Source: Methylobacterium brachythecii
GTDB lineage: Bacteria > Pseudomonadota > Alphaproteobacteria > Rhizobiales > Beijerinckiaceae
NCBI RefSeq assembly: GCF_014196345.1
Contig: NZ_JACIDN010000003.1
Span: 620,001 to 684,000 of the forward strand
Direction: 5' to 3'
DNA length: 64,000 bases
Of this stretch, positions 37,221 through 47,700 are shown piece by piece (positions within the stretch are counted from its first letter, which is position 1; each line of letters starts with the position of its first letter). Below the pieces are notes generated by a model, which was given only the letters and a program-made list of their open reading frames with translations, searched no databases and was not told the origin of the DNA. The translations under genes and the position numbers were made by a program.

Positions 37221-38360
37221 ATGACGGCGATGAGGCGGCTTCGCACGCTCGCGGCTTTGGCCCTGCTGGCTTGGCCGGCCTTGGCTGCGGCAGCGCCCGC
37301 GCCGATCCGGATCGGCCTCGCCGCGCCGCTCACGGGTCCGGATGCCGGCTTCGGGCAGGGCATGCAGGCCGGCGCGGAGCAGGCGGTCGCCGACATCAAC
37401 CGCGGCGGCGGCGTCAACGGGCAGCGGCTCCAGCTCATCGTGCGGGACGATGCGGGCGACCCGAAACAGGCCGCGACCGTCGCCAGGAGCTTCGCCACGG
37501 ACGGCGTGACGCTCGTCGTCGGGCACCTGAACGCGGGCACAAGCGCCGCCACCCTCGCGATCTACGAGGATGCCGGCATCCTCGCCATCACCCCCGGCGC
37601 CACCTGGGCGTCCCTGACGGCGCGCGGCGCCTGGAACGTGTTTCGCGCCTGCGGCAGCGATGCGCAGCAGGGCGCGATCGCCGGCACCTGGCTGGCGGAG
37701 CGCTTTCCCGGAAAGCCCATTGCGCTAGTCAACGACAAGACCACCTTCGGCCGCGGCCTCGCCGACGAAGCGGCGCGGGCGCTAAAGGAGCGCGGTGGGC
37801 GCGAAGCCTTGTTCGAGGGGATCAGCCGGGGCGACAAGGATTTCTCGGGCCTAGTCGCACGGATGAAGGCCGCGAAGGTCGATGCGGTCTATTTCGGCGG
37901 CCTGGCCGCGGAGGCGGCGCTGCTCGTGCGCGCCATGCGTGACGGCGGCTTCGTGGGAGCCTTCGTCGGCAGCGACGGCATCCTGGACAAGGACTTCGCA
38001 CAGGCTGCCGGCCCGGGCGCCGAGGGGACGCTGATGACGCTGGCTCCCGACCCCCGCAGGCTCCCCGATCCGCCGCGCGATCGCAGGGCGGCCCCGTCGC
38101 GATCACCCGAGGCGGAGGCGTTCGCGGCACGGTCCTATGCGGCCGTGGAGGTTCTGAAGGGGGCGATCGAGGCCACGAAATCCGCCGATCCGCGCCGGAT
38201 CGCCGATCTCCTCCACGGCGGCCGCGCGATGCGCACGCTCCTCGGCGAGATGACCTTCGATGCGAGGGGCGACCTGACGAGTTCGCCTTACGCCCTCGTC
38301 GTCTGGCGCAGGACGCCGGACGGCCGCATCGACTATGCAGGGAATGAGGTCGCGCGCTGA
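37221..38360 (+). CDS. Branched-chain amino acid-type ABC transporter receptor
   Basis: 379 aa, Leu/Ile/Val-binding family (type I periplasmic fold). The signal peptide ends near ALAAAAPAP. Family marks are IRIGLAAPLTGPDAGFGQG, INRGGGVNGQRLQLIVRDD and YEDAGILAITPGAT. There are no LivHMGF genes nearby, so it is an orphan receptor or serves a distant transporter. ATG 37221 starts just before the signal peptide; ATG 37230 is also possible. A short CGCCC/GGGCG hairpin follows the stop. Confidence 0.88.
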   Translation: MTAMRRLRTLAALALLAWPALAAAAPAPIRIGLAAPLTGPDAGFGQGMQAGAEQAVADINRGGGVNGQRLQLIVRDDAGDPKQAATVARSFATDGVTLVVGHLNAGTSAATLAIYEDAGILAITPGATWASLTARGAWNVFRACGSDAQQGAIAGTWLAERFPGKPIALVNDKTTFGRGLADEAARALKERGGREALFEGISRGDKDFSGLVARMKAAKVDAVYFGGLAAEAALLVRAMRDGGFVGAFVGSDGILDKDFAQAAGPGAEGTLMTLAPDPRRLPDPPRDRRAAPSRSPEAEAFAARSYAAVEVLKGAIEATKSADPRRIADLLHGGRAMRTLLGEMTFDARGDLTSSPYALVVWRRTPDGRIDYAGNEVAR

Positions 38361-38573
38361 TCTCGCCGCCCTTTTCGGGCGTTGGCCGGTCGATAAGTCG
38401 CCGTCGGCGGCAGCGATAGGTTGCACGCACGGTGCGCGAAGACTAGATCACCCTTTCGCTCGTTCTGGCTGCGCCTCCACGGATCGGACCCGCACGGTCG
38501 AGTGTTTTACGGCAGTGATGATTTCGATGCAGCCGATGCGCCCGTGACGGCGATCCGGCCGGAGACAGGTTGA

Positions 38574-38849
38574 ATGGCGAAAGAAGAATTGATGCAGTTC
38601 GACGGTCTCGTGATCGAGATCCTTCCGGACGCGCGCTACCGCGTGCAGCTCGACCAGGGGCACGAGATCGTCGCCTACACCGCCGGCAAGATGAAGAAGA
38701 ACCGCATCAAGACCCTGGCGGGCGACCGCGTCACCGTCGAGATGTCGCCCTACGACCTCGAAAAGGGCCGCCTCGTGTTCCGCCACAAGGACGAGCGCGC
38801 CTCCGGCCCGCGTCCGCCGCAGCGTGGCCAGCAGTTCCGCCGCCGCTGA
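38574..38849 (+). CDS. infA: Translation initiation factor IF-1 with basic C-terminal tail
   Basis: 91 aa against 72 for standard IF-1. Residues 1-72 are a complete S1/OB fold: [36 protein letters not shown] and [18 protein letters not shown]. The additional ~19 residues are Arg/Gln/Pro-rich ([12 protein letters not shown]). Alphaproteobacteria often carry a second, tail-bearing IF-1 gene; this looks like that copy. It binds the 30S A site. It is monocistronic, with a GC-rich hairpin downstream. Confidence 0.92.
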   Translation: MAKEELMQFDGLVIEILPDARYRVQLDQGHEIVAYTAGKMKKNRIKTLAGDRVTVEMSPYDLEKGRLVFRHKDERASGPRPPQRGQQFRRR

Positions 38850-38864
38850 TCAGCACCATCGATC

Positions 38865-38889
38865 CGGCCGCCGAGGACCGTGGTGGCCG
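38865..38889 (+). terminator. Terminator-like hairpin after infA
   Basis: CGGCCGCC, nine-base loop, GGTGGCCG: eight pairs including one G-T wobble, 15 bases after the stop. No U-run. Confidence 0.4.
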
Positions 38890-38996
38890 AAAGTTATGAT
38901 TGACCCGCGGCAGTCGCCGCGGATGATCGCGCCGAAGCGGCGCGTTTCGGCCCGGATCGGGCAGGCGCTCCAAGCCGCAACAGGGAGAGCGCCTTC

Positions 38997-40805
38997 GTGT
39001 CACGCCTCGCCGACCGCCTCGCAGGTCTCTTCGCCGCCATCCTGCTTCTGAGCGCTCCCGTCGTCGCCGCACCCGTCGACGATGCCCGGCTCGTCGGCGC
39101 GGACAAGGACACGTCCGACTGGCTGCTGCCGGGCCGAGACTACGCCGATCGCCGCTTCTCGCCGCTCGACGCGATCGATACGGGCAACGTCAAGACGCTC
39201 GTCCCGAAGTGGATATACCAGACCGGCACGGCGGCGACATTCCAGACGACGCCGCTGGTCGCTGACGGGGTGATGTACGTCTCGGCTCCGTTCTCGCACG
39301 TCATGGCGGTGGACGCTCGGACCGGCCGCGAGCTCTGGCGCTACGAGCACAAGGCCCGCACGAAAAAGCTCTGCTGCGGCCCGGCCAATCGCGGTGTGGC
39401 GCTGGGCTATGGCAAGGTCTTCGTTGCCACCGTCGATGCGCGGCTCATCGCTCTCGACCAGACGACCGGAAAGGTCTCCTGGGACATTCCGCTCGCCGAC
39501 GCCTCCGAGCCCGAAGGCCCGAGCGAGGATCGCAGCGCGCTGACCGGCTCCGACCCGGCCCTCAAGGGCAAGGTCTCGGGCGCGACCGGACTCGGCGCAA
39601 ATTCGGCGCCGCTGGTCTTCGACGGCAAGGTGATCATCGGCATCACCGGCGTCGGCTATGGCCTGCATCTCGACAGCGACCGGCCGGGCGCTCCCCTCGG
39701 CGCCGTCATCGGCGTGGCCGGACGCTACGGCCGCCCCGGTTTCCTTGCCGCCTTCGATGCGCAGACGGGCAAGCTCGCTTGGCAGTTCGACACGACGCGT
39801 CAGGATTGGGAAGGCAGCTTCGTCAATCAGACCGATTACGGCGTGCCGATGCATCGCGACATCGCGGCCGAGAAGGCCGCGGTGACCGAGCACAAGGATG
39901 CCTGGCGCTACGGCGGCGGCTCGATCTGGCACGCGCCGGCCCTCGACCCGCAGACCGGCCTGCTGTTCTTCGGGATCGGCAACCCATCGCCGCAGGCCGC
40001 CGGCGAGAGCCGGCCGGGCGACAACCTCTACACCTCGTCCCTCGTCGCGCTGGAGGCGAAGACCGGCAAGATCGTTTGGCATTACCAGCAGGTGCCGCAC
40101 GACCTCTGGGGCTACGACGTCGCCAGCCCTCCCGTCCTGTTCGACCTCGATATCGGCGGCAAGTCGACGCCGGTCGTCGGCCAGGCCAGCAAGGTCGGCT
40201 GGTACTTCGTCCACGACCGGGCGACGGGCAAGCTGCTCTTCAAGTCCGAGCCCTTCGTGCCGCAGACCAACCTGTTCCAGCAGCCGAGCCTGGAGGGCAC
40301 GGTGATCGCGCCGGGCGTGGGCGGCGGCGTGAACTGGTCGCCGACTTCGGTCGATGCCGAAAAGGGCGTCGTCTACCTCGCCGCCATGCATTGGCCGTCG
40401 ACCTATCGGGCGCAGGTGCTGCCGCAGGTCGATGGCAAGCCGCCGGTCCACTATTTCAACATCGAGCCGGCGACCGCGGGCCAGTACGGCCTGCTCTCCG
40501 CCATCGACCTGAAGGCGCAGGGAAAGATCCTCTGGCAGCAGAAGACGCCGGACCCGCTCGTCGGCGGCGTGCTCGCCACCAAGGGCGGTCTCGTCTTCAA
40601 CGGCGAGGGCAACGGCGACTTCGCGGCCTACGATGCGAAGAGCGGCGAGAAACTGTGGCGCTTCAATTGCGGAGCCGGCGTCAACGCGCCGCCGATCTCG
40701 TTCGCCCTCGACGGCAAGCAGTACGTGGCCGTCGCGGCCGGCGGCAGTCAGATCTGGGGCTTTCGCCAGGGCGGCGCAGTGATCGTGTTCGGGCTGCCGG
40801 ATTGA
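38997..40805 (+). CDS. PQQ-dependent alcohol dehydrogenase-family quinoprotein with altered active site
   Basis: 602 aa with a signal peptide (cleavage near VVAAPV), GTG start. An eight-bladed propeller of PQQ repeats (TGRELWRYEH, TGKVSWDIPL, TGKIVWHYQQVPHDLWGYD). Adjacent Cys pair in LCCGPANRG near residue 125, the PQQ-stacking disulfide. The expected catalytic Asp of the HDxWDxD motif is Gly here (HDLWGYD, near residue 370), while the second Asp, corresponding to the lanthanide-associated position, is kept. No cytochrome or pqq gene is adjacent. Periplasmic; substrate unknown. Confidence 0.85.
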   Translation: MSRLADRLAGLFAAILLLSAPVVAAPVDDARLVGADKDTSDWLLPGRDYADRRFSPLDAIDTGNVKTLVPKWIYQTGTAATFQTTPLVADGVMYVSAPFSHVMAVDARTGRELWRYEHKARTKKLCCGPANRGVALGYGKVFVATVDARLIALDQTTGKVSWDIPLADASEPEGPSEDRSALTGSDPALKGKVSGATGLGANSAPLVFDGKVIIGITGVGYGLHLDSDRPGAPLGAVIGVAGRYGRPGFLAAFDAQTGKLAWQFDTTRQDWEGSFVNQTDYGVPMHRDIAAEKAAVTEHKDAWRYGGGSIWHAPALDPQTGLLFFGIGNPSPQAAGESRPGDNLYTSSLVALEAKTGKIVWHYQQVPHDLWGYDVASPPVLFDLDIGGKSTPVVGQASKVGWYFVHDRATGKLLFKSEPFVPQTNLFQQPSLEGTVIAPGVGGGVNWSPTSVDAEKGVVYLAAMHWPSTYRAQVLPQVDGKPPVHYFNIEPATAGQYGLLSAIDLKAQGKILWQQKTPDPLVGGVLATKGGLVFNGEGNGDFAAYDAKSGEKLWRFNCGAGVNAPPISFALDGKQYVAVAAGGSQIWGFRQGGAVIVFGLPD

Positions 40806-40815
40806 AGAGCCTTGC

Positions 40816-40905
40816 CGTCATTGCGAGCGCAGCGAAGCAATCCAGGGCCGCACCCGCGACGTCAGTGCGTTGGCTCTGGATTGCTTCGCTTCGCTCGCGA
40901 TGACG
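40816..40905. repeat. REP-like long inverted repeat
   Basis: Arms of 30 bases (40816-40845 and 40876-40905) are complementary except for two positions, around a 30-base centre. Each arm contains TTGCGAGCG and GCGAAGCAA. It lies between the PQQ gene and a leftward small gene and can end transcription from both sides. A shorter version is at 19063-19095. Confidence 0.8.
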
Positions 40906-40915
40906 AAGCGGGCTC

Positions 40916-41089
40916 TCAAGCGACGCAGGTGAGCACGATGTAGGGCCATTTCGGCCGGCAAGTCTCGGCCTTGGCCGGCGCCTCGGTGCGCGCCAACTCG
41001 CGCTTGCTCGTCGCTGCTTGTGCCATCGGAATCGAGACGGTCCCAGCCAAGACCAACGCTGCGACGGTGACTTTCAAACTCTTGTTCAT
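40916..41089 (-). CDS. Small secreted hypothetical protein
   Basis: 57 aa. It has a clear Sec signal peptide (MNKSLKVTVAALVLAGTVS, cleavage near AQA), then about 32 polar residues with two Cys. GGAGGGG lies 6 bases before the ATG, a strong ribosome site. The reading frame extends to 41119, but the internal ATG starts the signal. No family recognised. Confidence 0.6.
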   Translation of the reverse strand: MNKSLKVTVAALVLAGTVSIPMAQAATSKRELARTEAPAKAETCRPKWPYIVLTCVA

Positions 41090-41142
41090 GGCGCCCCTCC
41101 GCGGTTCGCGTCCTGCCATGAACGAAGGCTTAACCGTTCATC

Positions 41143-41185
41143 GGACCGGGCCGCCGTGCTCGCTGGCACATGAGGCGGCCCGTCC
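41143..41185 (-). terminator. parC terminator-like hairpin
   Basis: CGGGCCGCC and GGCGGCCCG (nine perfect pairs, 18-base loop), extended by GGAC/GTCC with one bulge. It lies 13 bases downstream of the parC stop on the reverse strand. Confidence 0.6.
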
Positions 41186-41197
41186 GACGATCGATCG

Positions 41198-43456
41198 CTA
41201 TTTTCCGAAGCGCTCGAACTTCGGAAAACTGCGCGTCATCAGAGTGCCGACCTCGGCGCGGTGTCCGAGCCACTTCTCCAGCACCTGCGCATTGGCGAGC
41301 CGTGCCGCGCCGCCAGCCTCGCGCCAGGGCAGGCCCTCGGTGAGCGAGAAGACGCAGCCATCCGTTAGCTCGCTCTGGCGGCAGCGCTGCAGCCGCACGC
41401 CCTTTCCACGGGCGAGTTCCGGAAGCTCAGTGATCGGGAAGACCAGCATCAGCTTCTCGGAATTGCAGACCGCAACGTGGCTGCCCTCCGCAGGAACGAT
41501 GAACGCCGCCCTGGCGCCGTCGTCGAGGCCGAGAATACCCTTGCCCTTGCGGGTATTGGCGATCAGCGCGTCGGCCGGGGCGACGAAGCCGCGCCCGTCA
41601 GTCCCGGCGATGAGCAGCCGGCTCTCCGGCTTGTAGGGGAGGGCCGCGACGATCTCGGTGCCGTCGTCGAGATCGACCATCAAGCGGATCGGGTCGCCGA
41701 AGCCGCGGCCACCCGGCAGTTTCGAGGCATCCAGCGTAAAGACCTTGCCGTTGGAGGCGAGCACCAGCACCTTCGCCGTCGTCTCGCTCGGGAAGGCGAC
41801 CTTCAGCGCGTCGTCGCCCTTGAAGGCGACACCCGACAGGTCGGCGACATGGCCCTTGAGCGCGCGGATCCAACCCTTCTGCGAGACGATCACCGTCACC
41901 GGCTCGCGCTCGACCATGGCAGCGGTGAAGTCGATGCCGGCGGTGTCGGGCGGGTTCTCCAGCGTCGTTCGGCGCTTGCCGATCTTGGTGTCGGGCCCGA
42001 AGGTCTTCTTCACCGCGCGGATCTGCTTGGTGATGTCGGCCCATTGCAGCTTCTCGGAGCCGAGAAGCTCGTCGATCCCGGCCTTCTCCTTGGTGAGGTC
42101 GTCGAATTCGCGCTTCAACTCCATCTCTTCGAGCTTGCGCAAGCTGCGCAGGCGCGTGTCGAGGATGGCGTTGGCCTGGAGTTCAGTGAGCTCGAAACGC
42201 TTCTGCAGCGCCGGCCTCGGCTCGTCCTCCTCGCGGATGATGCGGATCACCTCGTCGAGGTCGAGATAGACGATGAGCAGGCCGCCGAGGATTTCGAGGC
42301 GGCGGTCGATCTGCCCGAGACGGAAGGTCGAGCGGCGCTGCAGGACGACGCGGCGATGGTCGATCCATTCGCGCAGGCACTCGGCCAGCCCGATCACGCG
42401 CGGCACGAGGCCACCGACCAGGACGTTGAGGTTCAGCGGGATGCGCGCTTCCAGCTCGGTCAGCCGGAACAGCGATTCCATCAGCGTCACCGGGTCGACG
42501 CTGCGCGAGCGCGGCTCCAGCACCACGCGAACGTCCTCGGCCGATTCATCGCGCACGTCGGCGAGCAGCGGCAGCTTCTTCTCCTGAAGCAGCTCGGCCA
42601 TCTTCTCGATGAGACGCGACTTCGGGATGCCGTAGGGGATCTCGGTGACGACGATGTTCCAGGTGCCGCGGCCGAGGTCTTCCTTCATCCAGCGGGCGCG
42701 CACGCGGAAACCACCGCGCCCGGTGCGGTAGGCCTCGCGGATCGACTCGCGGCTGTCGACGAGAATGCCGCCGGTCGGGAAATCTGGCCCCTGCACGCAG
42801 AGGTCACAGAGCTGCTCCGACGTCGCCTCGCGGTTCTGGATCAGGTAGAGCGCGGCATCGCACAGCTCGGCCGCGTTGTGAGGCGGGATCGAGGTCGCCA
42901 TGCCGACCGCGATGCCCTGCGAGCCGTTCGCCAGCAGGTTCGGGAAGGCCGCCGGCAGGACGACCGGCTCTTCCTTCTCGCCGTTGTAGGAGGCGCGGAA
43001 ATCGACCGTGTCCTCGTCGATCCCGTCGAGCAGCAGGCGCGCGACTTCCGTGAGCCGCGCCTCGGTGTAGCGGTAGGCGGCCGGCCCATCGCCGTCGATG
43101 TTTCCGAAATTGCCCTGGCCGTCGACCAGCGGATAGCGCTGCGCGAAATCCTGGCTGAGACGCACCAGCGCGTCGTAGATCGCCTGGTCGCCGTGCGGGT
43201 GGAAGTCACCCATCACGTCGCCGACGATCTTCGCGCATTTCTTGAACGCGGCCGTCGGATCGAGCCGCAGCAGGCGCATGCCGTAGAGGATGCGCCGATG
43301 CACCGGCTTCAGCCCGTCACGGGCATCCGGCAGCGCCCGGTGCATGATCGTGGAAAGCGCATAGGCGTAGTAGCGGTCCTCGAGCGCCGATTTCAGCTCG
43401 ACGCTCTGGATGCCATCGTTGCCGTCACTACCCGGCGGCTCGAAAGCCTCGCCCAT
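41198..43456 (-). CDS. parC: DNA topoisomerase IV subunit A
   Basis: 752 aa. The catalytic Tyr is in [17 protein letters not shown] near residue 129. The quinolone-determining loop reads [18 protein letters not shown] near residue 89. A coiled-coil tower follows, with a five- or six-bladed C-terminal beta-pinwheel. Gln occupies the position of E. coli ParC Ser80. ParC rather than GyrA, since the GyrA-box is absent and the C-terminus is short. It decatenates with ParE (16.5-18.6 kb). recO lies upstream, 43 bases away. Confidence 0.95.
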   Translation of the reverse strand: MGEAFEPPGSDGNDGIQSVELKSALEDRYYAYALSTIMHRALPDARDGLKPVHRRILYGMRLLRLDPTAAFKKCAKIVGDVMGDFHPHGDQAIYDALVRLSQDFAQRYPLVDGQGNFGNIDGDGPAAYRYTEARLTEVARLLLDGIDEDTVDFRASYNGEKEEPVVLPAAFPNLLANGSQGIAVGMATSIPPHNAAELCDAALYLIQNREATSEQLCDLCVQGPDFPTGGILVDSRESIREAYRTGRGGFRVRARWMKEDLGRGTWNIVVTEIPYGIPKSRLIEKMAELLQEKKLPLLADVRDESAEDVRVVLEPRSRSVDPVTLMESLFRLTELEARIPLNLNVLVGGLVPRVIGLAECLREWIDHRRVVLQRRSTFRLGQIDRRLEILGGLLIVYLDLDEVIRIIREEDEPRPALQKRFELTELQANAILDTRLRSLRKLEEMELKREFDDLTKEKAGIDELLGSEKLQWADITKQIRAVKKTFGPDTKIGKRRTTLENPPDTAGIDFTAAMVEREPVTVIVSQKGWIRALKGHVADLSGVAFKGDDALKVAFPSETTAKVLVLASNGKVFTLDASKLPGGRGFGDPIRLMVDLDDGTEIVAALPYKPESRLLIAGTDGRGFVAPADALIANTRKGKGILGLDDGARAAFIVPAEGSHVAVCNSEKLMLVFPITELPELARGKGVRLQRCRQSELTDGCVFSLTEGLPWREAGGAARLANAQVLEKWLGHRAEVGTLMTRSFPKFERFGK

Positions 43457-43499
43457 CCTTCACCCCAGTCGATGTTTCACATGGAACATAGCATGAACA

Positions 43500-44225
43500 T
43501 CACGCCGTGGTCTCGCTCCCGGCGGCCATGAATCGTGCCCGTTCCTTGGCGGGCTGCAGCCCGCGTGGTTCCCAGATGTACTGGGCCAGGAAATAGCCGG
43601 TCAGGCGGAAGCCTTGTGCGATCTCCTCGTCACTCGGTACGCCGCTGCGGTCGCGTAGGAAAGCGGGAAGCTTGAGAAGACGATCGCGATAGGGCTCCCC
43701 AGCAGAGGCGCTGACCGCGCGTCCGGTCTTCGGCGAGACGTAGATCAGCGCGTCGTTGACGCCGGTGGCGGCGCAGTTCGAGAGGTCGAGGCCGAATCCC
43801 AGCTCGGTCAGCAGGGCCAGCTCGAAGCGCACCATCAGAGCCGGCGCGATGCTGCGATCGCCGAGATGCTCCACCAGCACTTGAGCCGCATCGTAGAGGC
43901 CGAGATGTGGGTCGCGCTCCGGCAGCAGTCGCAGCAGCGCGCCCATATGGCCGATGCCGTACAGGGCCAGCGCCGAACCCATCAGTCGCGAGGCGACGAG
44001 GCTCGCCGGCTCCACGGTGTAAGAGCCGAGCGACTCGTCGATCCGCGCGCGCCAGGTCGCGTGCAAAGTGTTGCCCGGCTGGAGCATCGGCTGCATCCGG
44101 CGCGAACGGCCGCCATGGACGAGGCCGAGATGGCGCCCGTGCTCTGCCGTCATGAGTTCGAGGATGACGCCCGTCTCGCCATGCTTGCGCAGGCCGATCA
44201 CCAGGCCGTCGTCGGACCATTGCAT
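43500..44225 (-). CDS. recO: DNA repair protein RecO
   Basis: 241 aa. N-terminal OB fold: DDGLVIGLRKHGETGVILEL and HGRHLGLVHGGRSRRM, followed by the helical domain containing RFELALLTELGFGLDLSNCAATG. It loads RecA on SSB-coated DNA in the RecFOR pathway. The zinc-finger Cys set of some RecO proteins is reduced here to one Cys. It is in the same direction as parC, and a 48-codon ORF precedes it by 49 bases. Confidence 0.92.
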   Translation of the reverse strand: MQWSDDGLVIGLRKHGETGVILELMTAEHGRHLGLVHGGRSRRMQPMLQPGNTLHATWRARIDESLGSYTVEPASLVASRLMGSALALYGIGHMGALLRLLPERDPHLGLYDAAQVLVEHLGDRSIAPALMVRFELALLTELGFGLDLSNCAATGVNDALIYVSPKTGRAVSASAGEPYRDRLLKLPAFLRDRSGVPSDEEIAQGFRLTGYFLAQYIWEPRGLQPAKERARFMAAGSETTA

Positions 44226-44274
44226 CCGACGAGGCTTAGGGCCGCCAGCGGAAAAAGCCGAGAGGTACGAGGCC

Positions 44275-44421
44275 TCAGACGACGTGTCGCTTCAGCGCCA
44301 CCGCGGCACGGCCCATTCCGACATGCTCCGCATCGGGATTGCGCAGTTCGCGCATACCCGGAGCGCGGCCCCCGAGGACGAACGCAACCAGCGTGAGCAC
44401 CAGAAGAACCTTGTACCGCAT
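44275..44421 (-). CDS. 48-aa possible membrane/secreted peptide upstream of recO
   Basis: Sequence starts MRYKVLLVLTLVAFVLGG, a hydrophobic helix or signal, then about 30 polar residues (ELRNPDAEHVGMGRAAVALK). AAGG lies four bases upstream of the ATG. It lies 49 bases before recO, in the same direction. No family recognised; a real peptide is plausible from the ribosome site and hydrophobic start. Confidence 0.4.
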   Translation of the reverse strand: MRYKVLLVLTLVAFVLGGRAPGMRELRNPDAEHVGMGRAAVALKRHVV

Positions 44422-44680
44422 GACCCTTATTTCCGCTCGGGAGGAGCGGCGGTCATAGGCTTGGCTTTACGCGATGGACTTGCGCTGGCGCACATGGATC
44501 GCTGCAGCGCACCATTCGGCCGCGGCATGGTTTATGAAAGGTTGAACCTGCGCGCGCGCCGGGCCGTCGCCCAGGCCGTTCGGAATTCGATCCTGCGGCC
44601 GCCGGACACACTTCCACGCTCGAGCCGATCCGGCCCGGTACCGCGGCCAAGAGACGAGGCGAGCCCTGCGAAGCATGGTG

Positions 44681-44705
44681 GAGTGGGCCGCCGGAGCGCC
44701 CACTC
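44681..44705 (-). terminator. Terminator-like hairpin after the RND operon
   Basis: GAGTGGGC, nine-base loop, GCCCACTC: eight perfect pairs, 8 bases downstream of the pump gene stop on the reverse strand. Confidence 0.5.
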
Positions 44706-44712
44706 CCCGCCG

Positions 44713-47700
44713 TCACTCGGCAGGCACCGGATGCCCGGCAGGTGCCGGCTCGCCCTCAGCCTGCTCCCCAGCGGCAACCTCCTTCCGCTTGAACAGCCGC
44801 ATCACCACCACGAAGAACACCGGCACGAAGAGCACGGCGAGCACGGTCGCCGAGATCATGCCGCCCATCACGCCGGTGCCGATGGCCTGCTGGCTCTTGG
44901 AGGCGGCGCCGCTCGCGATGGCCAGCGGCACCACACCGAAGATGAAGGCCAGCGAGGTCATCACGATGGGGCGGAAGCGCAGGCGTGCCGCCGTGATCGT
45001 CGCCTCGACGATCGAGGTGCCCGGCTTCCAGAGGTCCTTCGCGAACTCCACGATCAGGATCGCGTTCTTGGCCGAGAGGCCGATGATCGTGATGAGGCCG
45101 ATCTTGAAATAGACGTCGTTCGGCATGCCGCGCAGATACACCGCCGCCACCGAGCCGATCACTCCGAGCGGGATCACCAGAAGCACCGAGAACGGGATCG
45201 CCCAGCTCTCGTAGAGCGCCGCGAGGCACAGGAAGACGATCAGCACCGAGAGCGCGAGCAGAAGCGTCGCTTGCGAGCCCGCTTCCTTCTCCTGCAGCGA
45301 CTGGCCGGTCCAGGCATAGCCAAAGCCCTTCGGGAGGAAGGTCATCAGCCGTTCCATCTCTTTGATGGTGTCGCCGGAGGTGTAGCCGGGGGCCGGCTCG
45401 CCGGTGAAACGCACCGACTGGTAGCCGTTGAAGCCGACGATCTGCGCAGGCCCGACGTTCCATTTGAGGTCAGCGAAGGACGACATCGGCACCATGGTGC
45501 CCTGCGCGTTCTTCACCGCGTAGTTCAGCAGATCCGCCGCGCCGAGCCGCTGGAGGTCGTCCGACTGGACGATGACGCGCTGCATCTTCCCACGATTGGG
45601 GAAGTCGTTGACGTAGACCGAGCCGAGATTGACCTGGATCGTTTCGTTGATGTCCTCGAAGTTCACACCGAGGGCAGCCGCCTTCTCGCGATCAATGACG
45701 AGTTCCGCCTGCGGCGCCGGCGGCAAGCCCTCGATCTTCATCTTGACGAGGACCGGGCTTTTCTTGGCGAGAGACAGCAACTGGTCCTGCGCCGCGAGCA
45801 GGGCCGTGTAGCCCTTCTGCGCCCGATCCTGCAGCCGGAACGAGAAGCCGGCGGCGTTGCCGAGATTGTCGATCGGCGGCGGTTCCTGCGCGTCGAAGGC
45901 CGCGTCGCGATAGCCAGCCATCGCCTCGTTGGTGCCCTTCACGAGGTTCGCGGCGGACTGGCTCTTGTCGCGCTCTGACCAGGGCTTGAGCGTCACGAAG
46001 GCCTGGCTCGTCATCTGGCCCTGGCCCGAGAACGAGAAGCCGTTGATCATCGTCACCGTGGCGACGCCCGGCTGCGACATCAGGTGATCCTCGACCTTCT
46101 TCACCGCCGAGATGGTGCGGTTGTAGGACGAGCCCGGCGGCGTCTGGATGTCGACGGTGAAGAAGCCCTGGTCCTCCAGCGGCAGGAAGCCCTCGGGCAT
46201 GCGCACGAAGGCGAAGCCGACGCCCGCGACCAGCGCGACGTAGATCAACATCACCCGGCCGGATTTCTTGATGAACCCGCCGACGCCGCGGCTGTAGCGC
46301 GCTGTCTCCCGGTCGACGAAGCGGTTGAACGCTCCGAAAATGCCACCCTTGGCGTGGCCATGGCCCTTTTCGATGGGCTTGAGCAGCGTGGCGCAGAGGG
46401 CAGGGGTCAGCGAGAGGGCAAGCAGCGCCGAGAAGGCGATGGAGGTCACCATCGCGATCGAGAACTGCCGGTAGATGATGCCCACGGAGCCGGGGAAGAA
46501 CGCCATCGGGATGAACACCGCGATCAGCACCAGCGTGATGCCGATGATGGCGCCGGTGATCTGGCCCATCGCCTTCTTGGTGGCCTCCTTTGGCGGGAGG
46601 CCTTCCTCGTTCATGATGCGCTCGACGTTCTCCACGACGACGATGGCGTCGTCGACGAGGATGCCGATGGCGAGCACCATGCCGAACATCGTCAGCACGT
46701 TCACCGAGAAGCCGGCGAGCAGCATGACCGTACAGGTGCCGAGCAGCGCAATCGGCACGACGATGGTCGGGATGAGCGTGTAGCGGATGTTCTGCAGGAA
46801 CACGAACATCACGATGAAGACGAGTACCACCGCTTCGACCAGCGTGTGCAGCACCTTCTCGATCGAGGCCTCGACCGCAGGCGTGATGTCGTAGGGAATG
46901 TCCCACTTCACCGTATCCGGGAAGAACTGGGACAGCTCGTTCATCTTCTTCCGGATGGCCTTGGCGGTCTCCATCGCGTTGCCGTCGGGCGCCAGCGTCA
47001 CGGAGATGCCGGCCGCCGGACCGCCGTTGAGGCGGGTCGTGAACTTGTAGTCGTCGCCGCCGAGCTCGATGCGGGACACGTCGCGCAGGCGCACGTTCGA
47101 GCCGTCGGGATTGGCCCGGAGCACGATGGCACCAAAGGCCTCCGGCTCGGTCATCTGGCCCTTGACCACGATCGGGTAGTTGACCGCGTGGCTCTCGGGG
47201 CTCGGCTGCGCGCCGACGGCGCCGGAGGCGATCTGGACGTTCTGGCGGCCGATCGCCTTGGTGACATCGGCGGCATTCAGCGAGAGGCCGCGCAGCTTGT
47301 CCGGGTCGATCCAGATTCGGAGCGAGCGCTCGGTCGAGTAGAGCGTGGCGCGGCCGACGCCGGGAATGCGGCGGATCTCGTTGATGACGTTGCGGATCAG
47401 GAAGTCGCCGAGGCCGACCTCGTCGGTCTTCCCGTCGGTCGAGACCAGCGTGATGATGTTCAGCGTGGCGGCCGAGGCTTCCTCGACCAGGATGCCCTGC
47501 TGGCGCACTTCCGCCGGCAGGCGTGCCTCGACGCGCTTGAGGCGATTCTGGACCTCGACGCCCGCATAGCCAGGGTCGGTGCCAGGCCGGAAGTTCGCGG
47601 TGATCTCGATGACGCCAAAGCCGTCAGAAGCGGATTCGAAGCTGAGGATGTTGGCCGCGCCGTTCAGCTCGTCCTCGATCAGACGCGTCGTGCCGGTGTA

